64,000 nt of DNA from Taklimakanibacter lacteus (GTDB taxonomy: Bacteria; Pseudomonadota; Alphaproteobacteria; Rhizobiales; Aestuariivirgaceae): the NCBI GenBank assembly GCA_003576695.1, contig QOZQ01000012.1, forward strand, positions 1-64,000, given 5' to 3'. The position numbers and the translations under genes are program-made. The notes under the pieces were generated by a model. The model saw only the letters and a list, made by a program, of their open reading frames with translations, made no database searches and was not told the origin of the DNA. This document shows positions 8,522 to 16,480 of this stretch, one piece after another; the stretch's first letter is position 1, and every line of letters starts with the position of its first letter.

Positions 8522-10840
8522 TCAGCGCCACTGCTTCTCTTCCGCCGTCCAGGCCCAGCCCGGCAATTTGCCCTTCCTGGCGAGGGCATCGACGATGTTC
8601 TTCAGGACCTTGGAGACATTGTTGTCGAATTTGTTGAAGGGCAGCGACTGGCCAAAGGCGATCGAACCGGTCGACACCACCGCACCGTCATTGGGCGTGG
8701 TGAAATAGGTGAGGTCGGCGCGGATGCGATAATCATGCGTGCCGGTCATTCCCGGATAGGCATAGAGGATCTCCTCGCAGACCAGCATGTAATTGTCGCT
8801 GTGGCCGCCGGAGGAGGCGAGGATCAGCGTGTGGGGCGGGGTGCCGAGGCTCAGATCATAGCGGTCGATCTCGATGCCGGCGGCACCTTCATGCGCCAGG
8901 CCGAAATCGCCGATGATCTCGCCCTCGACATCCTTGAACACCCAGGAGGCGCGGCGGTGGAAGCTGTCGGGCATGCGCCGATAGGGACGCGCCGACTCGA
9001 AGCCCTGCGAGATGAAGCCGACGCCGGTGAGCTTCTGCGGCGGGCGGCCGAGATTCTTCCACAGGCCGCTCCTTTGTCCGGTGGTCGCGAGATAATGCTC
9101 GCCCGGCCTCGCATTCCAGGCGCGCATGCCGGAATCGAGCTTGCGCACCTCCATGCACCAGGGCTCATCGGCGCGGAAGCCGACATTCCAGTAATAGCCA
9201 TTGCCGCCCATATAGATGAGGCGTCCACCCTCGGCGACATAGTCCTCGGTCGCATCGAGCATCGCTTCCGAATAATATTCGGGGTGGGAGCCGGTGATCA
9301 CGACATTGTAGGGCTTGAGCGCCGCCATGCCCTCAACATGCAGATCCTCATCGGTGAGGATCTCATAGTCGTAATCCAGATGCTCGAGCCAGCCGATGAT
9401 CGACAGATCGGCCGGGAACTGCCAGGTGATGCCCATCGATGAAAGGCGGCTGCGCGGGCGCATATTCAGAATCGGCCGGCGATAGGAGCTGTAGCAGACA
9501 CCGGCCCCGTCGGAATGAGCGTCATAGGTGGACAGGCCGAAATCCTTCGTCTGATAGAGCTCGATATCGATCTCGGAGACGATCGGCGGCTGGCCGCTGA
9601 TGGGCTGCACCATCTGGGCATCGAAGCTCAAATGCTCATTGGCGTAAGCGAGATAGCTCGCGGTCGGGACCAGGAAGGCGATGCGCGCCTTGGGCGTCCT
9701 GGGGCGCACGAAGAAGACGACATATTCCTCGCCCAGTCCCTTGCCGTCGCCGGCGCGCAGGCGCACCGCATAGGCGCCGCTCTTGAGCTCGGGCACCGTC
9801 CAGGTGCGGGTCGGCTCCCATTTGCAGTCGATCACCGCATCGCTGTGAAATTCAATGCCGCCATATTCCCGGGGCGCCAGGCGGAAGGAGTCATTGCGGC
9901 CCTTCCAGTTGAAGCCGGTCTGGGCGCGGACCGGGCGGTTATAGCCCCGCGCATGGAGGCCGTGTGGACCGATATCGCGGACCTCATCGCCGATGCCGAA
10001 ATCGGTGTAGCCCGCCGTCGTATCCCAGTAAGCGATGAGGCCGGACTGGGGCGGCGTACCGGTGTCGCGAATGGCATCGAGCTCGGCGCGCGACAGAGCG
10101 CGGTCGAACATGCCGTGGCGGTCGATCTTGCCATTGAAATTCTGGGCAACGAAATGGCCCCTGACCTCGTGCCAGTCACGCGCGCCCGCGACCAGGAAGG
10201 GCACATCCTCGGGATTCTTCGGCCTGAAGCGGAAGGTCTCCTGCACATGCGAGCGATAGTCGTAAGGCACGACCTTGCCGAGGAGGCTGTTGTAGCGCGT
10301 CGCCACGCATTCCTGATAGAGCGTGGCCTTGCCGCTCTTCTTCTCATAGGTCGCCGCCACGAAATACCACATGTTGCGGATGAGCGGCGCCTCGGCGCCC
10401 AGATAATCGACCTCCTTGCCGTCGCCGAGGCCGAATTCGAGAAATCCCTTCTGGTTGATCCACAAAGCGAAGCCTTCATTGTGGTAGATGTCCCAGCGCC
10501 CGAGCAGCGCCTGGCGCACGCCATCGCCATGCAAGGTCGGCTGGATGAAGGCGCATAGGGTGAAATCGCCGTCGCCGCTCAGCCTCCGACCGGGGTCGTC
10601 CACCGTGAGGAAGGCGCCCACTTGCGTATATTGCTTGCGCAGCTTCCACTCACCGTTGAGGGGGGAGGCGATCTCTTCCTCGATGAAACCCGGGCCGCTC
10701 GGATGCTCATCGCCATGGATGAGGCGCACGAGCTGGGCTGCGGCCCTGTCGGTGCCGTCGGCATGGACATGGAAGGTGAGCTCGTCACCGGGCTTCACGG
10801 AAAGCTTGTCCGTGTAACCAAAGACCTTGATTTGCGCCAT
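8522..10840 (-). CDS. dmfA2: N,N-dimethylformamidase large (catalytic) subunit
   Basis: The 772-residue protein matches DMFase large subunits (about 760 residues), which hydrolyse N,N-dimethylformamide or related formamides to an amine and formate at a mononuclear iron held by tyrosines and a glutamate. A LamG-like beta-sandwich occupies roughly residues 75-240 (GDFTLCAFIQPTL to VPFLVAGARDWHEVRGHF). The C-terminal half is the DMFase catalytic domain with tyrosine-rich segments such as GVCYSSYRRP and HLDYDYEIL; exact iron ligands need an alignment. It ends a six-gene amide operon, 106 bases after the small-subunit stop. The start MAQIKVFGYTDK follows GGAGTTCTTC. The substrate could be an amide other than DMF. 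Confidence 0.9.
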   Translation of the reverse strand: MAQIKVFGYTDKLSVKPGDELTFHVHADGTDRAAAQLVRLIHGDEHPSGPGFIEEEIASPLNGEWKLRKQYTQVGAFLTVDDPGRRLSGDGDFTLCAFIQPTLHGDGVRQALLGRWDIYHNEGFALWINQKGFLEFGLGDGKEVDYLGAEAPLIRNMWYFVAATYEKKSGKATLYQECVATRYNSLLGKVVPYDYRSHVQETFRFRPKNPEDVPFLVAGARDWHEVRGHFVAQNFNGKIDRHGMFDRALSRAELDAIRDTGTPPQSGLIAYWDTTAGYTDFGIGDEVRDIGPHGLHARGYNRPVRAQTGFNWKGRNDSFRLAPREYGGIEFHSDAVIDCKWEPTRTWTVPELKSGAYAVRLRAGDGKGLGEEYVVFFVRPRTPKARIAFLVPTASYLAYANEHLSFDAQMVQPISGQPPIVSEIDIELYQTKDFGLSTYDAHSDGAGVCYSSYRRPILNMRPRSRLSSMGITWQFPADLSIIGWLEHLDYDYEILTDEDLHVEGMAALKPYNVVITGSHPEYYSEAMLDATEDYVAEGGRLIYMGGNGYYWNVGFRADEPWCMEVRKLDSGMRAWNARPGEHYLATTGQRSGLWKNLGRPPQKLTGVGFISQGFESARPYRRMPDSFHRRASWVFKDVEGEIIGDFGLAHEGAAGIEIDRYDLSLGTPPHTLILASSGGHSDNYMLVCEEILYAYPGMTGTHDYRIRADLTYFTTPNDGAVVSTGSIAFGQSLPFNKFDNNVSKVLKNIVDALARKGKLPGWAWTAEEKQWR

Positions 10841-10869
10841 GAAGAACTCCGGTGACTATTCTTTGAATT

Positions 10870-10890
10870 TCAGAACGCGGGGCGTTCTGT
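10870..10890. terminator. Small hairpin with T-run between DMFase subunit genes
   Basis: CAGAACGC and GCGTTCTG form an 8-bp stem over a 2-4 base loop, followed on the plus strand by TCTCTTTTTTC. The T-run points against the direction of the flanking genes, so it is not an obvious terminator for them; it may work as an mRNA structure between the two DMFase cistrons. Confidence 0.4.
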
Positions 10891-10904
10891 CTCTTTTTTC
10901 ATTC

Positions 10905-10947
10905 GCATCGGCTTATCCGAAAAGTCTGCAACTTTTCGGGCCGATGC
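10905..10947. repeat. Palindromic repeat between DMFase subunit genes
   Basis: GCATCGGC (10905-10912) pairs with GCCGATGC (10940-10947), and inner CCGAAAAGT pairs with ACTTTTCGG. It touches the stop codon of the small-subunit coding frame. Palindromes of this type are common in rhizobial genomes. Placed between two cistrons of one enzyme it could affect mRNA processing or stability. Confidence 0.75.
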
Positions 10948-11312
10948 TAGGATTCGAGCAGGTCCTGCACGCGACGCATGAACAGCGCGTGATAGGCCTC
11001 ATCGGGGGTGCCATAGGTCTTGTCCTCGACAAGGCGCGGGGCGACGCCGCGGCTGCCGGAGAGAGCGACGATGCGATAGGATTTGAAGGGCTCGATCACG
11101 GTAATCGCATATTTGTCGTTGAGCGGCTGGCGGCGGAAGTAAGTGAGCACGCGTTCGAGTGCCTCGCTATGCTGGCCCAAGGGGCGCTTGCGGTGCTCTT
11201 CGATGAGTTCCGGCGTGATGAGCTTCTTCAGGAAATCGCGCTGCATCTTGTCGAAGCGGCGAAAATAGATGATGTCCTTGTTGGGGGTCTCGGTCGCTTC
11301 CTCGGGCAGCAT
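10947..11312 (-). CDS. dmfA1: Possible internally initiated DMFase small subunit
   Basis: This is the 121-codon 3' part of the fused frame beginning at MLPEEATETP. On the minus strand AGGTGGAGAA stands directly before the ATG, a credible ribosome site at slightly short spacing. The product would have the length of ordinary DMFase small subunits and could assemble with the large subunit without the permease. Whether this start is used, the fusion is made, or both, cannot be decided from sequence. Confidence 0.5.
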   Translation of the reverse strand: MLPEEATETPNKDIIYFRRFDKMQRDFLKKLITPELIEEHRKRPLGQHSEALERVLTYFRRQPLNDKYAITVIEPFKSYRIVALSGSRGVAPRLVEDKTYGTPDEAYHALFMRRVQDLLES

Positions 11313-12584
11313 TTCTCCACCTTTCTCCGCCCGTGACGAGCGGTTCTCGCTCTTCTTCTTGTCGCGCCAGGCGCGGAACTGTTCCTTGATGCCGAACAGG
11401 CCGCCGCGCAGGAAGAGCACCACCAGCAGCATGAGGGTTCCGATGAGGACGAAGCGCATCGGACCCCAATCGACCAGGACGCGGTCGATGAAGACGACGA
11501 TGAGGGTGCCGAGCACCGCGCCCTCCGAGCGCCCGAGCCCGCCAATGACCAGCATGGAAAGCGAGAGCAGCATCGTATCGAAAGAGAAGAGATTGGGGGC
11601 GGCTCCACGGAAATGGGTCGAATAGAAACCGCCGATGAAGCCGAGCGCCAGAGACGAGATCAGGAAAACCTGGATGCGGGCGGCGCGATAATTGACGCCG
11701 GTCGCCTCGGCAAAGGCCTCGCGCTTCTCGGGTGCCATGCGCAGGACGCGGCCCAAACGCTTGCCGTTGACGAAGCGGAACAGGAAGAGCGCCAGTATCA
11801 TCAGCGCGAGGCCGGCATAGTAACCGAGCATCAGCTGGTCATGCTGTGGCCAGGCTTGCGGTATATAGCTGTCGGCGCCAAAAAGACCGCCGGTCGCCGA
11901 GCCGAATTCGCGCGACTGGAGGACATAGACGCGGCAGAGCTCGACCAGGCCCAAAGTGAGGAGGGCATAATAGAAGCCCTCGAGCCTTGTCGCCGGTATG
12001 GCGATAATGACTCCAAAGACGAGGCCGATGATGCTGCCGATGAGCGGCATCGCCCACCAGGGCAGCCCCAGATGGATCGACAGATAGGCTGTGCCGTAGG
12101 CGGCGGCGCCGACGACCGCGTAGGTCGCCAGCGAATAGATGCCGGCCGTACCGATGATCAGCATCCAGCACAGGTTTATCGCCGCATAGATGCCGAAGAC
12201 GGCGCCGGCGGTGAGCAGCGCATTCTGCTGGTTTTCGGGGATGAAGAAGGGAACGATGGCGAGCGCCAGGAGGGCGAGCACCCACCAGATCGGGCGCTTG
12301 TCCTCGATCGTCTTCTGCCGGCGCAGCGTCTTGGCATTGTACTCGCCCGAAATATCGAGCACGCGCCGGCGCGTCGGCCAATAGCGCAGCCTGGACCACA
12401 GCCTGGCACCATGCCCGCCCCATTTGTGGTAGTAGCGCAGGCGGCCCACTTCATAGGTCGGCACATTATAGGCGCGTACCGCATCCCATTGGCTCTGGGG
12501 CGAGAGATAATCGTTGGTGACGACCTCCTCGACCGGCTTTTCCGGATCGAAGGCGGATATCGGATTCTTCCAGGTCGCGGTCAT
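10947..12584 (-). CDS. LivM-type ABC permease fused in frame to a DMFase small subunit
   Basis: The 545-residue frame joins three parts. Residues 1-98 are a hydrophilic N-terminal extension. Residues about 99-400 are a LivM-family permease with many membrane segments and the ATPase-contact region LRMAPEKREAFAEATGV. After a charged linker (KKKSENRSSRAEKGGE), residues 425-545 match DMFase small subunits: EEHRKRPLG, LERVLTYFRRQP, a YRIVAL strand and DEAYHALFMRRVQDL. LivM proteins usually end near the linker at 320-430 residues, and the free small subunit is about 130. An internal ATG at 11312 preceded by AGGTGGAG could also make a free 121-residue subunit. Only one base separates it from livH, and dmfA2 follows. 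The family match is from memory. Confidence 0.85.
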   Translation of the reverse strand: MTATWKNPISAFDPEKPVEEVVTNDYLSPQSQWDAVRAYNVPTYEVGRLRYYHKWGGHGARLWSRLRYWPTRRRVLDISGEYNAKTLRRQKTIEDKRPIWWVLALLALAIVPFFIPENQQNALLTAGAVFGIYAAINLCWMLIIGTAGIYSLATYAVVGAAAYGTAYLSIHLGLPWWAMPLIGSIIGLVFGVIIAIPATRLEGFYYALLTLGLVELCRVYVLQSREFGSATGGLFGADSYIPQAWPQHDQLMLGYYAGLALMILALFLFRFVNGKRLGRVLRMAPEKREAFAEATGVNYRAARIQVFLISSLALGFIGGFYSTHFRGAAPNLFSFDTMLLSLSMLVIGGLGRSEGAVLGTLIVVFIDRVLVDWGPMRFVLIGTLMLLVVLFLRGGLFGIKEQFRAWRDKKKSENRSSRAEKGGEMLPEEATETPNKDIIYFRRFDKMQRDFLKKLITPELIEEHRKRPLGQHSEALERVLTYFRRQPLNDKYAITVIEPFKSYRIVALSGSRGVAPRLVEDKTYGTPDEAYHALFMRRVQDLLES

Positions 12585-12585
12585 G

Positions 12586-13467
12586 TCAGGCCTCGCGCGC
12601 CTTGTCGAGGATGCCGGCGATGCCGCGCGGCCTGATCAGCAAGATCAGGATGATGAGCGCGAACTGGGTGATGAGCACATACTGGCCACCGAAGACGACC
12701 GAGGTCATGGCTTCGTTGATGCCGAGCAGGGCGGCGGCGATGACGGCGCCGAAGACGCTGCCCAGGCCGCCGCACAAAGCCACGCTCAGTCCCTTGACCA
12801 TGGGCGTGATGCCGCTGAAAGGGCCGACATAATAGGTTTGCGACAGGAGAACCGAGGCAAGGCCCGCGAGCCCGCCGGTGAGCGCCATGACATAGAAGCC
12901 GGTGCGCCTGACGCCGATGCCGACGATCGAGGCCGCATGCGGGTTCATCATCATGGCGCGGATCTCGAGGCCGCGGCGGCTGGAGCGCATCCACAGGAGC
13001 ACGGCGGAGAGCAGCACCACCGAGGAGACGACGGCGCCGATCTTGTCGGCCGTCATCACCACGCCGAAGATCGACGTCTGCGATGCGCCGAAGAGCTGCG
13101 GCAGGCTCTTGGCGCGCGGACCGAAATACCAGAGCAAAGCCTGGTTGCCGACGAGACTCACCGCAAGCGTGGCGATCATGCCGCGCACGGTGAAATTGGG
13201 CTTGTCATGGATGGGAATGAAGGCCAGCGCACAGACCAGGAGACCGCCGGCCGCACCCGTCAATATGCCGGCGGCCATGACGATGAAGCCATTGGCCGAG
13301 ACATGCTGCGCGGCAAGCCAGGCGCCATAGCCCGACAGAGCGAAGATGAAGCCATAGGCCATGTTGATGAGGCCGAGGCTCGACCAGGTGATGGAAAGTC
13401 CGATGGCGAGCGTGCCGTAGATGCATGCGAGCGTGATCGCATTGGCGATGACGAAGCCCCAATTCAT
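12586..13467 (-). CDS. LivH-type ABC permease of the amide importer
   Basis: The 293-residue inner-membrane protein has about eight hydrophobic segments beginning GFVIANAITLACIYGTLAIG and includes the LivH hallmark SLGLINMAYGFIFALSGYGAW. The ATPase-contact loop includes IRAMMMNPHAASIVGIGVR. Its start overlaps the stop of the livF-type gene by four bases, and livM begins one base after its stop, so translation is coupled. With LivM it forms the heterodimeric pore. Linkage to DMFase genes suggests short-chain amides or ureas as substrate rather than branched-chain amino acids. Confidence 0.92.
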   Translation of the reverse strand: MNWGFVIANAITLACIYGTLAIGLSITWSSLGLINMAYGFIFALSGYGAWLAAQHVSANGFIVMAAGILTGAAGGLLVCALAFIPIHDKPNFTVRGMIATLAVSLVGNQALLWYFGPRAKSLPQLFGASQTSIFGVVMTADKIGAVVSSVVLLSAVLLWMRSSRRGLEIRAMMMNPHAASIVGIGVRRTGFYVMALTGGLAGLASVLLSQTYYVGPFSGITPMVKGLSVALCGGLGSVFGAVIAAALLGINEAMTSVVFGGQYVLITQFALIILILLIRPRGIAGILDKAREA

Positions 13468-14186
13468 GTCATTACCCTGGTCTGGAAGGTGAGGGATGCC
13501 GAGGCTTCGCCCTTCAGTTTGCCGACATGCATGCCGATGACGCGGTCGACGCGGCCTTCGAGCAAAGCGACATTCTGCTCGGCGATGATCATCGCCGACT
13601 GGCCGAGCTCGACCGACATCAAGGCGTCGAGAACGCCCTTGCCGATCTTGGGCGCCAGGCCGAGGGATGGCTCATCGACGAGGAAGAGGGAGGCTTCCGC
13701 CATCAGCCCGCGGCCGATCGACACCATGCGGCGCTCGCCGCCCGAGAGCCGGCCGACCGCCGTCTTCATGAGCTTCTTCAACGGCGGAAAAATCCTGAGG
13801 ACGCGTTCCTTGCGCTCGGCCCGCTCGCGCCAGGCGCGCGGCGTGAAGGCGCCGCTGTCGAGATGCTCCTCGACGGTGAGGCCGGTGAAGATCTCATCGC
13901 CCTGCGGGATCAGCGCCAGCCCATGATGGACGACCTGGTGCGTATAGCGGCCAGGCCCCTGGCTCCTGGTGCGGCCGACTTCCACGCCATTGAGCTTGAT
14001 CGAGCCGCGCTGCCATCCGGTGAGGCCGGCGATGCCGAGGAACAAGGTCGACTTGCCATGGCCGTTCAGCCCGACCAGGCCCACCCGCTCGCCCGAATAG
14101 ACGATGAGGTCGAGATCATGGATGACCCGCATCGGACCGTAACCGGCGGACAGGCCTTTGACGTTGAGGACTTCCTTCTTCTCCAT
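13464..14186 (-). CDS. LivF-type ATP-binding protein of the amide importer
   Basis: The 240-residue ATPase has Walker A as GLNGHGKST, the signature LSGGERRMVSIGRGL, Walker B LFLVDEPSLGL and the Q-glutamate in MIIAEQNV typical of LivF. The Walker A reads N-G-H-G where most have N-G-A-G. The start at MEKKEVLNVKG was chosen because GAGGAGG precedes it; a longer frame would overlap the upstream ATPase gene by over 100 bases. It partners LivG, whose signature motif is degenerate, so this subunit supplies the only canonical signature of the pair. Confidence 0.92.
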   Translation of the reverse strand: MEKKEVLNVKGLSAGYGPMRVIHDLDLIVYSGERVGLVGLNGHGKSTLFLGIAGLTGWQRGSIKLNGVEVGRTRSQGPGRYTHQVVHHGLALIPQGDEIFTGLTVEEHLDSGAFTPRAWRERAERKERVLRIFPPLKKLMKTAVGRLSGGERRMVSIGRGLMAEASLFLVDEPSLGLAPKIGKGVLDALMSVELGQSAMIIAEQNVALLEGRVDRVIGMHVGKLKGEASASLTFQTRVMT

Positions 14187-14187
14187 G

Positions 14188-14961
14188 TCAGGCGGCCTCC
14201 TCATCGAGCGTGCCTTCGACGACATTCTCGAAATAGGCGGCGTGCACCTTGGGATCGTTGAGCACGGTCTCGAGCGCGCCCTGCGATATGGTTTCACCGG
14301 CATCCATCACCATCACCCGGTCGGCGATGGTCGCCAGCAGCTCGATGCGATGCTCGACGATGATGATCGCGACATTCATCTCCTTGGAGAGGATGCGGAT
14401 CAGGTCGTCGAATTCATCGACTTCCGAATTGATCAGCCCCGCCGCCGGCTCATCCATCAGAATGAGCGGCGGGTGGCGCATCAGCAGGCAGGTCAGCAAC
14501 AGCTTGCGGCGGTCGAGCGTGTCGAGGCGCGAGGCCGGCATATGGGCGTCGATCCGGAAGCGCACCAGTTCCGCCCCCCATTCGGCATGGTCGCCGGTGA
14601 GATAGGGCCGGTAGGCCTGGCGCGCCGCCTTCAGCACCTCGCCGACGGTGAGATCCTCCGGAACGACGGGCGTCTGATAGGTGCGGCCGATGCCGAGTCT
14701 GGCACGCTCATAGAGCGGCAGGCGCGTGACGTCCTTGCCCTTGAAGGTGACACTTCCCGATTTCGGCAGGATGCGTCCCGACAGGACCTCGAAGAGGCTC
14801 GTCTTGCCAGCCCCGTTCGGACCGATGATGCCCAGCACTTCGCCCGCTTTGACGGAAAGCGAGATCCGTCTGAGGATCTCACGTCCGCCGAGGTCGAGAC
14901 TTATATCGCTGCAGGCAAAGAGAGGCTCAGCTACGCTCACTTCCGCCGCCGTCATGTCCAC
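14188..14961 (-). CDS. LivG-type ATP-binding protein with degenerate signature motif
   Basis: The 257-residue ATPase keeps Walker A (GPNGAGKTS), a Q-loop in GRTYQTPVV, Walker B (LILMDEP), a D-loop region and the switch histidine in IIIVEHR. The ABC signature, normally LSYGDQRR or LSGGQ, reads LDTLDRRK, so both the serine and glycine that contact ATP are absent. In the LivG/LivF heterodimer one of the two ATP sites would therefore be non-canonical. The gene overlaps the binding-protein stop by 10 bases and ends two bases before livF. The start MDMTAAEVS is the only convenient ATG; a second Met follows two codons later. Confidence 0.9.
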   Translation of the reverse strand: MDMTAAEVSVAEPLFACSDISLDLGGREILRRISLSVKAGEVLGIIGPNGAGKTSLFEVLSGRILPKSGSVTFKGKDVTRLPLYERARLGIGRTYQTPVVPEDLTVGEVLKAARQAYRPYLTGDHAEWGAELVRFRIDAHMPASRLDTLDRRKLLLTCLLMRHPPLILMDEPAAGLINSEVDEFDDLIRILSKEMNVAIIIVEHRIELLATIADRVMVMDAGETISQGALETVLNDPKVHAAYFENVVEGTLDEEAA

Positions 14962-16235
14962 CAGGGTGCGGGCCTGAGCGCCACTTCCTTGAGGGGATCG
15001 GGATAGATGATCTTGTGCTGCACATCCTGGACCTGGAAGAAGAGCTGGCCCATGCCCTTTTCGAGCTCCTTGGCGGTCACGTCATAGCCATTGTCCGGGA
15101 AATGCGCGCATTCCTGGTATTTGTTGTTCATGTCCATGAATCCGCAGACGCCGCGATAGGAATTCACCCTGATCCAGTTGCAGACTTCCTTGAATTTCGA
15201 CGGATCGCCAACCGCCTCCCAGGCATTCTTCAGGAAATACACAGTGTCATAGGCATTGCCGGTGTAGCAAAGGCCCATAATGCCGGGGAAACGCTTCTGG
15301 TATTTCTCGCGGAAGGCCTTGCCTTTCTCATCCGCATAGACGCCGAGCACGGTGCTCCACACGAAGCCTTCGGCCGCGGCGCCGGAGAGTTCGAGGAATT
15401 CCGGCTGCGAGGGGCCATATTGCAGATAGACCAGGGCGCCTTTCAGCGGATCGGCCTGGTACTGCTTGACGAAGGCGGCATACTCGGCGGCGACCCAATG
15501 GTCGATCATCACGGCGCCGGCGCCCGTCGCCTTGATGTCCTGGATGACCGGACCCCAGTCCTGCACCGGATACTGGATGTCGGTGACCTTGGCGAGGGTG
15601 AATTCGCTGTTGGGAAGAGCCGCCTGCAGTGCCTTGGAGATCGTCTGGTTATAGGCGATCTGCTCCTGGACGATGTGAACGCCGTTGTTGAGCGGCTTCC
15701 ACACGCCCTGATCCTTCATGTCCTTGAGGAAGGTCGGGAAGGTGTAGCCATAATGCACTTCGGACGGATCGGTCTGGAAGCAGTGGCCGTATTTCTCCGG
15801 ATCCTTGGCCACTTCCTCGGTGTAGTTGCGCTGAGTAACGCCCCACAGGAAGGGGCATTTATATTTCGACGAGGCATCGGCGGTCGGGATCGGCACCAGC
15901 GTGAAGGCGCAGCCAATGGCATGCACCTTGGTATCGACCAGCTTGCTGATCGCGATCTGGCAGCTTTCCGGCGACAAGGGATCGAGATCGACCACCACAA
16001 ATTGAATCTCGCGGCCAAGTACGCCGCCCGCGGCATTGATCTCCTCCATGGCGAGGGTCGCGCCATTGAGATAGTCCGCATGATCGGCAACGCCCGCTTG
16101 CGCAGTCTGCGCGGTCGGCAGTCCGATCAGGATCGGATCGGCGGCGCGCGCCGAACGCCGCGACACGAACGGCATGGCGACGGCCCCGGCGGCGAGGCCT
16201 CCGACAACATGACGGCGACTGAAGCGATGGGTCAT
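14952..16235 (-). CDS. Periplasmic amide-binding protein (LivK/FmdD/UrtA-like)
   Basis: The 427-residue family 6 binding protein has a twin-arginine-type signal (SRRHVVGGLAAGAVAMPF, with ARA before the mature DPILIGLPT). The mature part shows the type I periplasmic fold: LNGATLAMEEINAAGGVLGR, then TKVHAIGCAF and later GNAYDTVYFLKNAW. Such proteins bind amino acids, amides or urea. First gene of an operon with Liv-type ATPases and permeases and DMFase subunits, so a formamide-type ligand is inferred. GGAGGAAGA precedes the ATG. A promoter with a good -10 but poor -35 is placed about 80 bases upstream. Confidence 0.9.
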   Translation of the reverse strand: MTHRFSRRHVVGGLAAGAVAMPFVSRRSARAADPILIGLPTAQTAQAGVADHADYLNGATLAMEEINAAGGVLGREIQFVVVDLDPLSPESCQIAISKLVDTKVHAIGCAFTLVPIPTADASSKYKCPFLWGVTQRNYTEEVAKDPEKYGHCFQTDPSEVHYGYTFPTFLKDMKDQGVWKPLNNGVHIVQEQIAYNQTISKALQAALPNSEFTLAKVTDIQYPVQDWGPVIQDIKATGAGAVMIDHWVAAEYAAFVKQYQADPLKGALVYLQYGPSQPEFLELSGAAAEGFVWSTVLGVYADEKGKAFREKYQKRFPGIMGLCYTGNAYDTVYFLKNAWEAVGDPSKFKEVCNWIRVNSYRGVCGFMDMNNKYQECAHFPDNGYDVTAKELEKGMGQLFFQVQDVQHKIIYPDPLKEVALRPAPWWT

Positions 16236-16316
16236 CCGGGTCTTCCTCCTGAAATCGTTGACGGGCGCTTTTCGCGCGCCTCGACACGCCTGTCGGTTCG
16301 ATCAGCGTGCGCGGAG

Positions 16317-16345
16317 ACTATAGGTAGCTTTGCGGGAACCGTCTT
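16317..16345 (-). promoter_or_regulatory. Candidate promoter for the amide operon
   Basis: On the minus strand AAGACG (16340-16345) and TATAGT (16317-16322) are 17 bases apart. The -10 matches five of six consensus bases and the -35 only three, the pattern expected for an activator-dependent promoter. It lies about 80 bases upstream of the binding-protein start. Confidence 0.35.
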
Positions 16346-16353
16346 TCGCGTCA

Positions 16354-16381
16354 GTGCACAGTCATTTTGGTGTGGCTGTAC
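16354..16381. promoter_or_regulatory. Imperfect inverted repeat, possible AraC-type operator
   Basis: GTGCACAG (16354-16361) and GGCTGTAC (16374-16381) form imperfect inverted arms just upstream of the candidate -35 in the space shared by the divergent binding-protein and AraC genes. Position fits an activator site, but only a single copy is seen. Confidence 0.3.
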
Positions 16382-16480
16382 TTAAGTCCCAGATTGCGTG
16401 CTGACGGCGCCTATGGACTCACCCCAAGGTGTCCGTCACTATCCCCGGCGGATGGGTTCCTGGGAGGTGAGGGTTTTCCT

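Noticed and set aside
10947..12584. Reading the permease/DMFase small-subunit fusion as a sequencing frameshift
   Set aside because: Both parts are in the same frame without any frameshift, joined by a charged linker and with ordinary codon use; only a missing stop codon is needed, which I cannot exclude but have no evidence for.
13464..14303. A longer LivF-type ATPase starting at 14303
   Set aside because: It would overlap livG by over 100 bases with unrelated residues; the ATG at 14186 begins the ABC domain.
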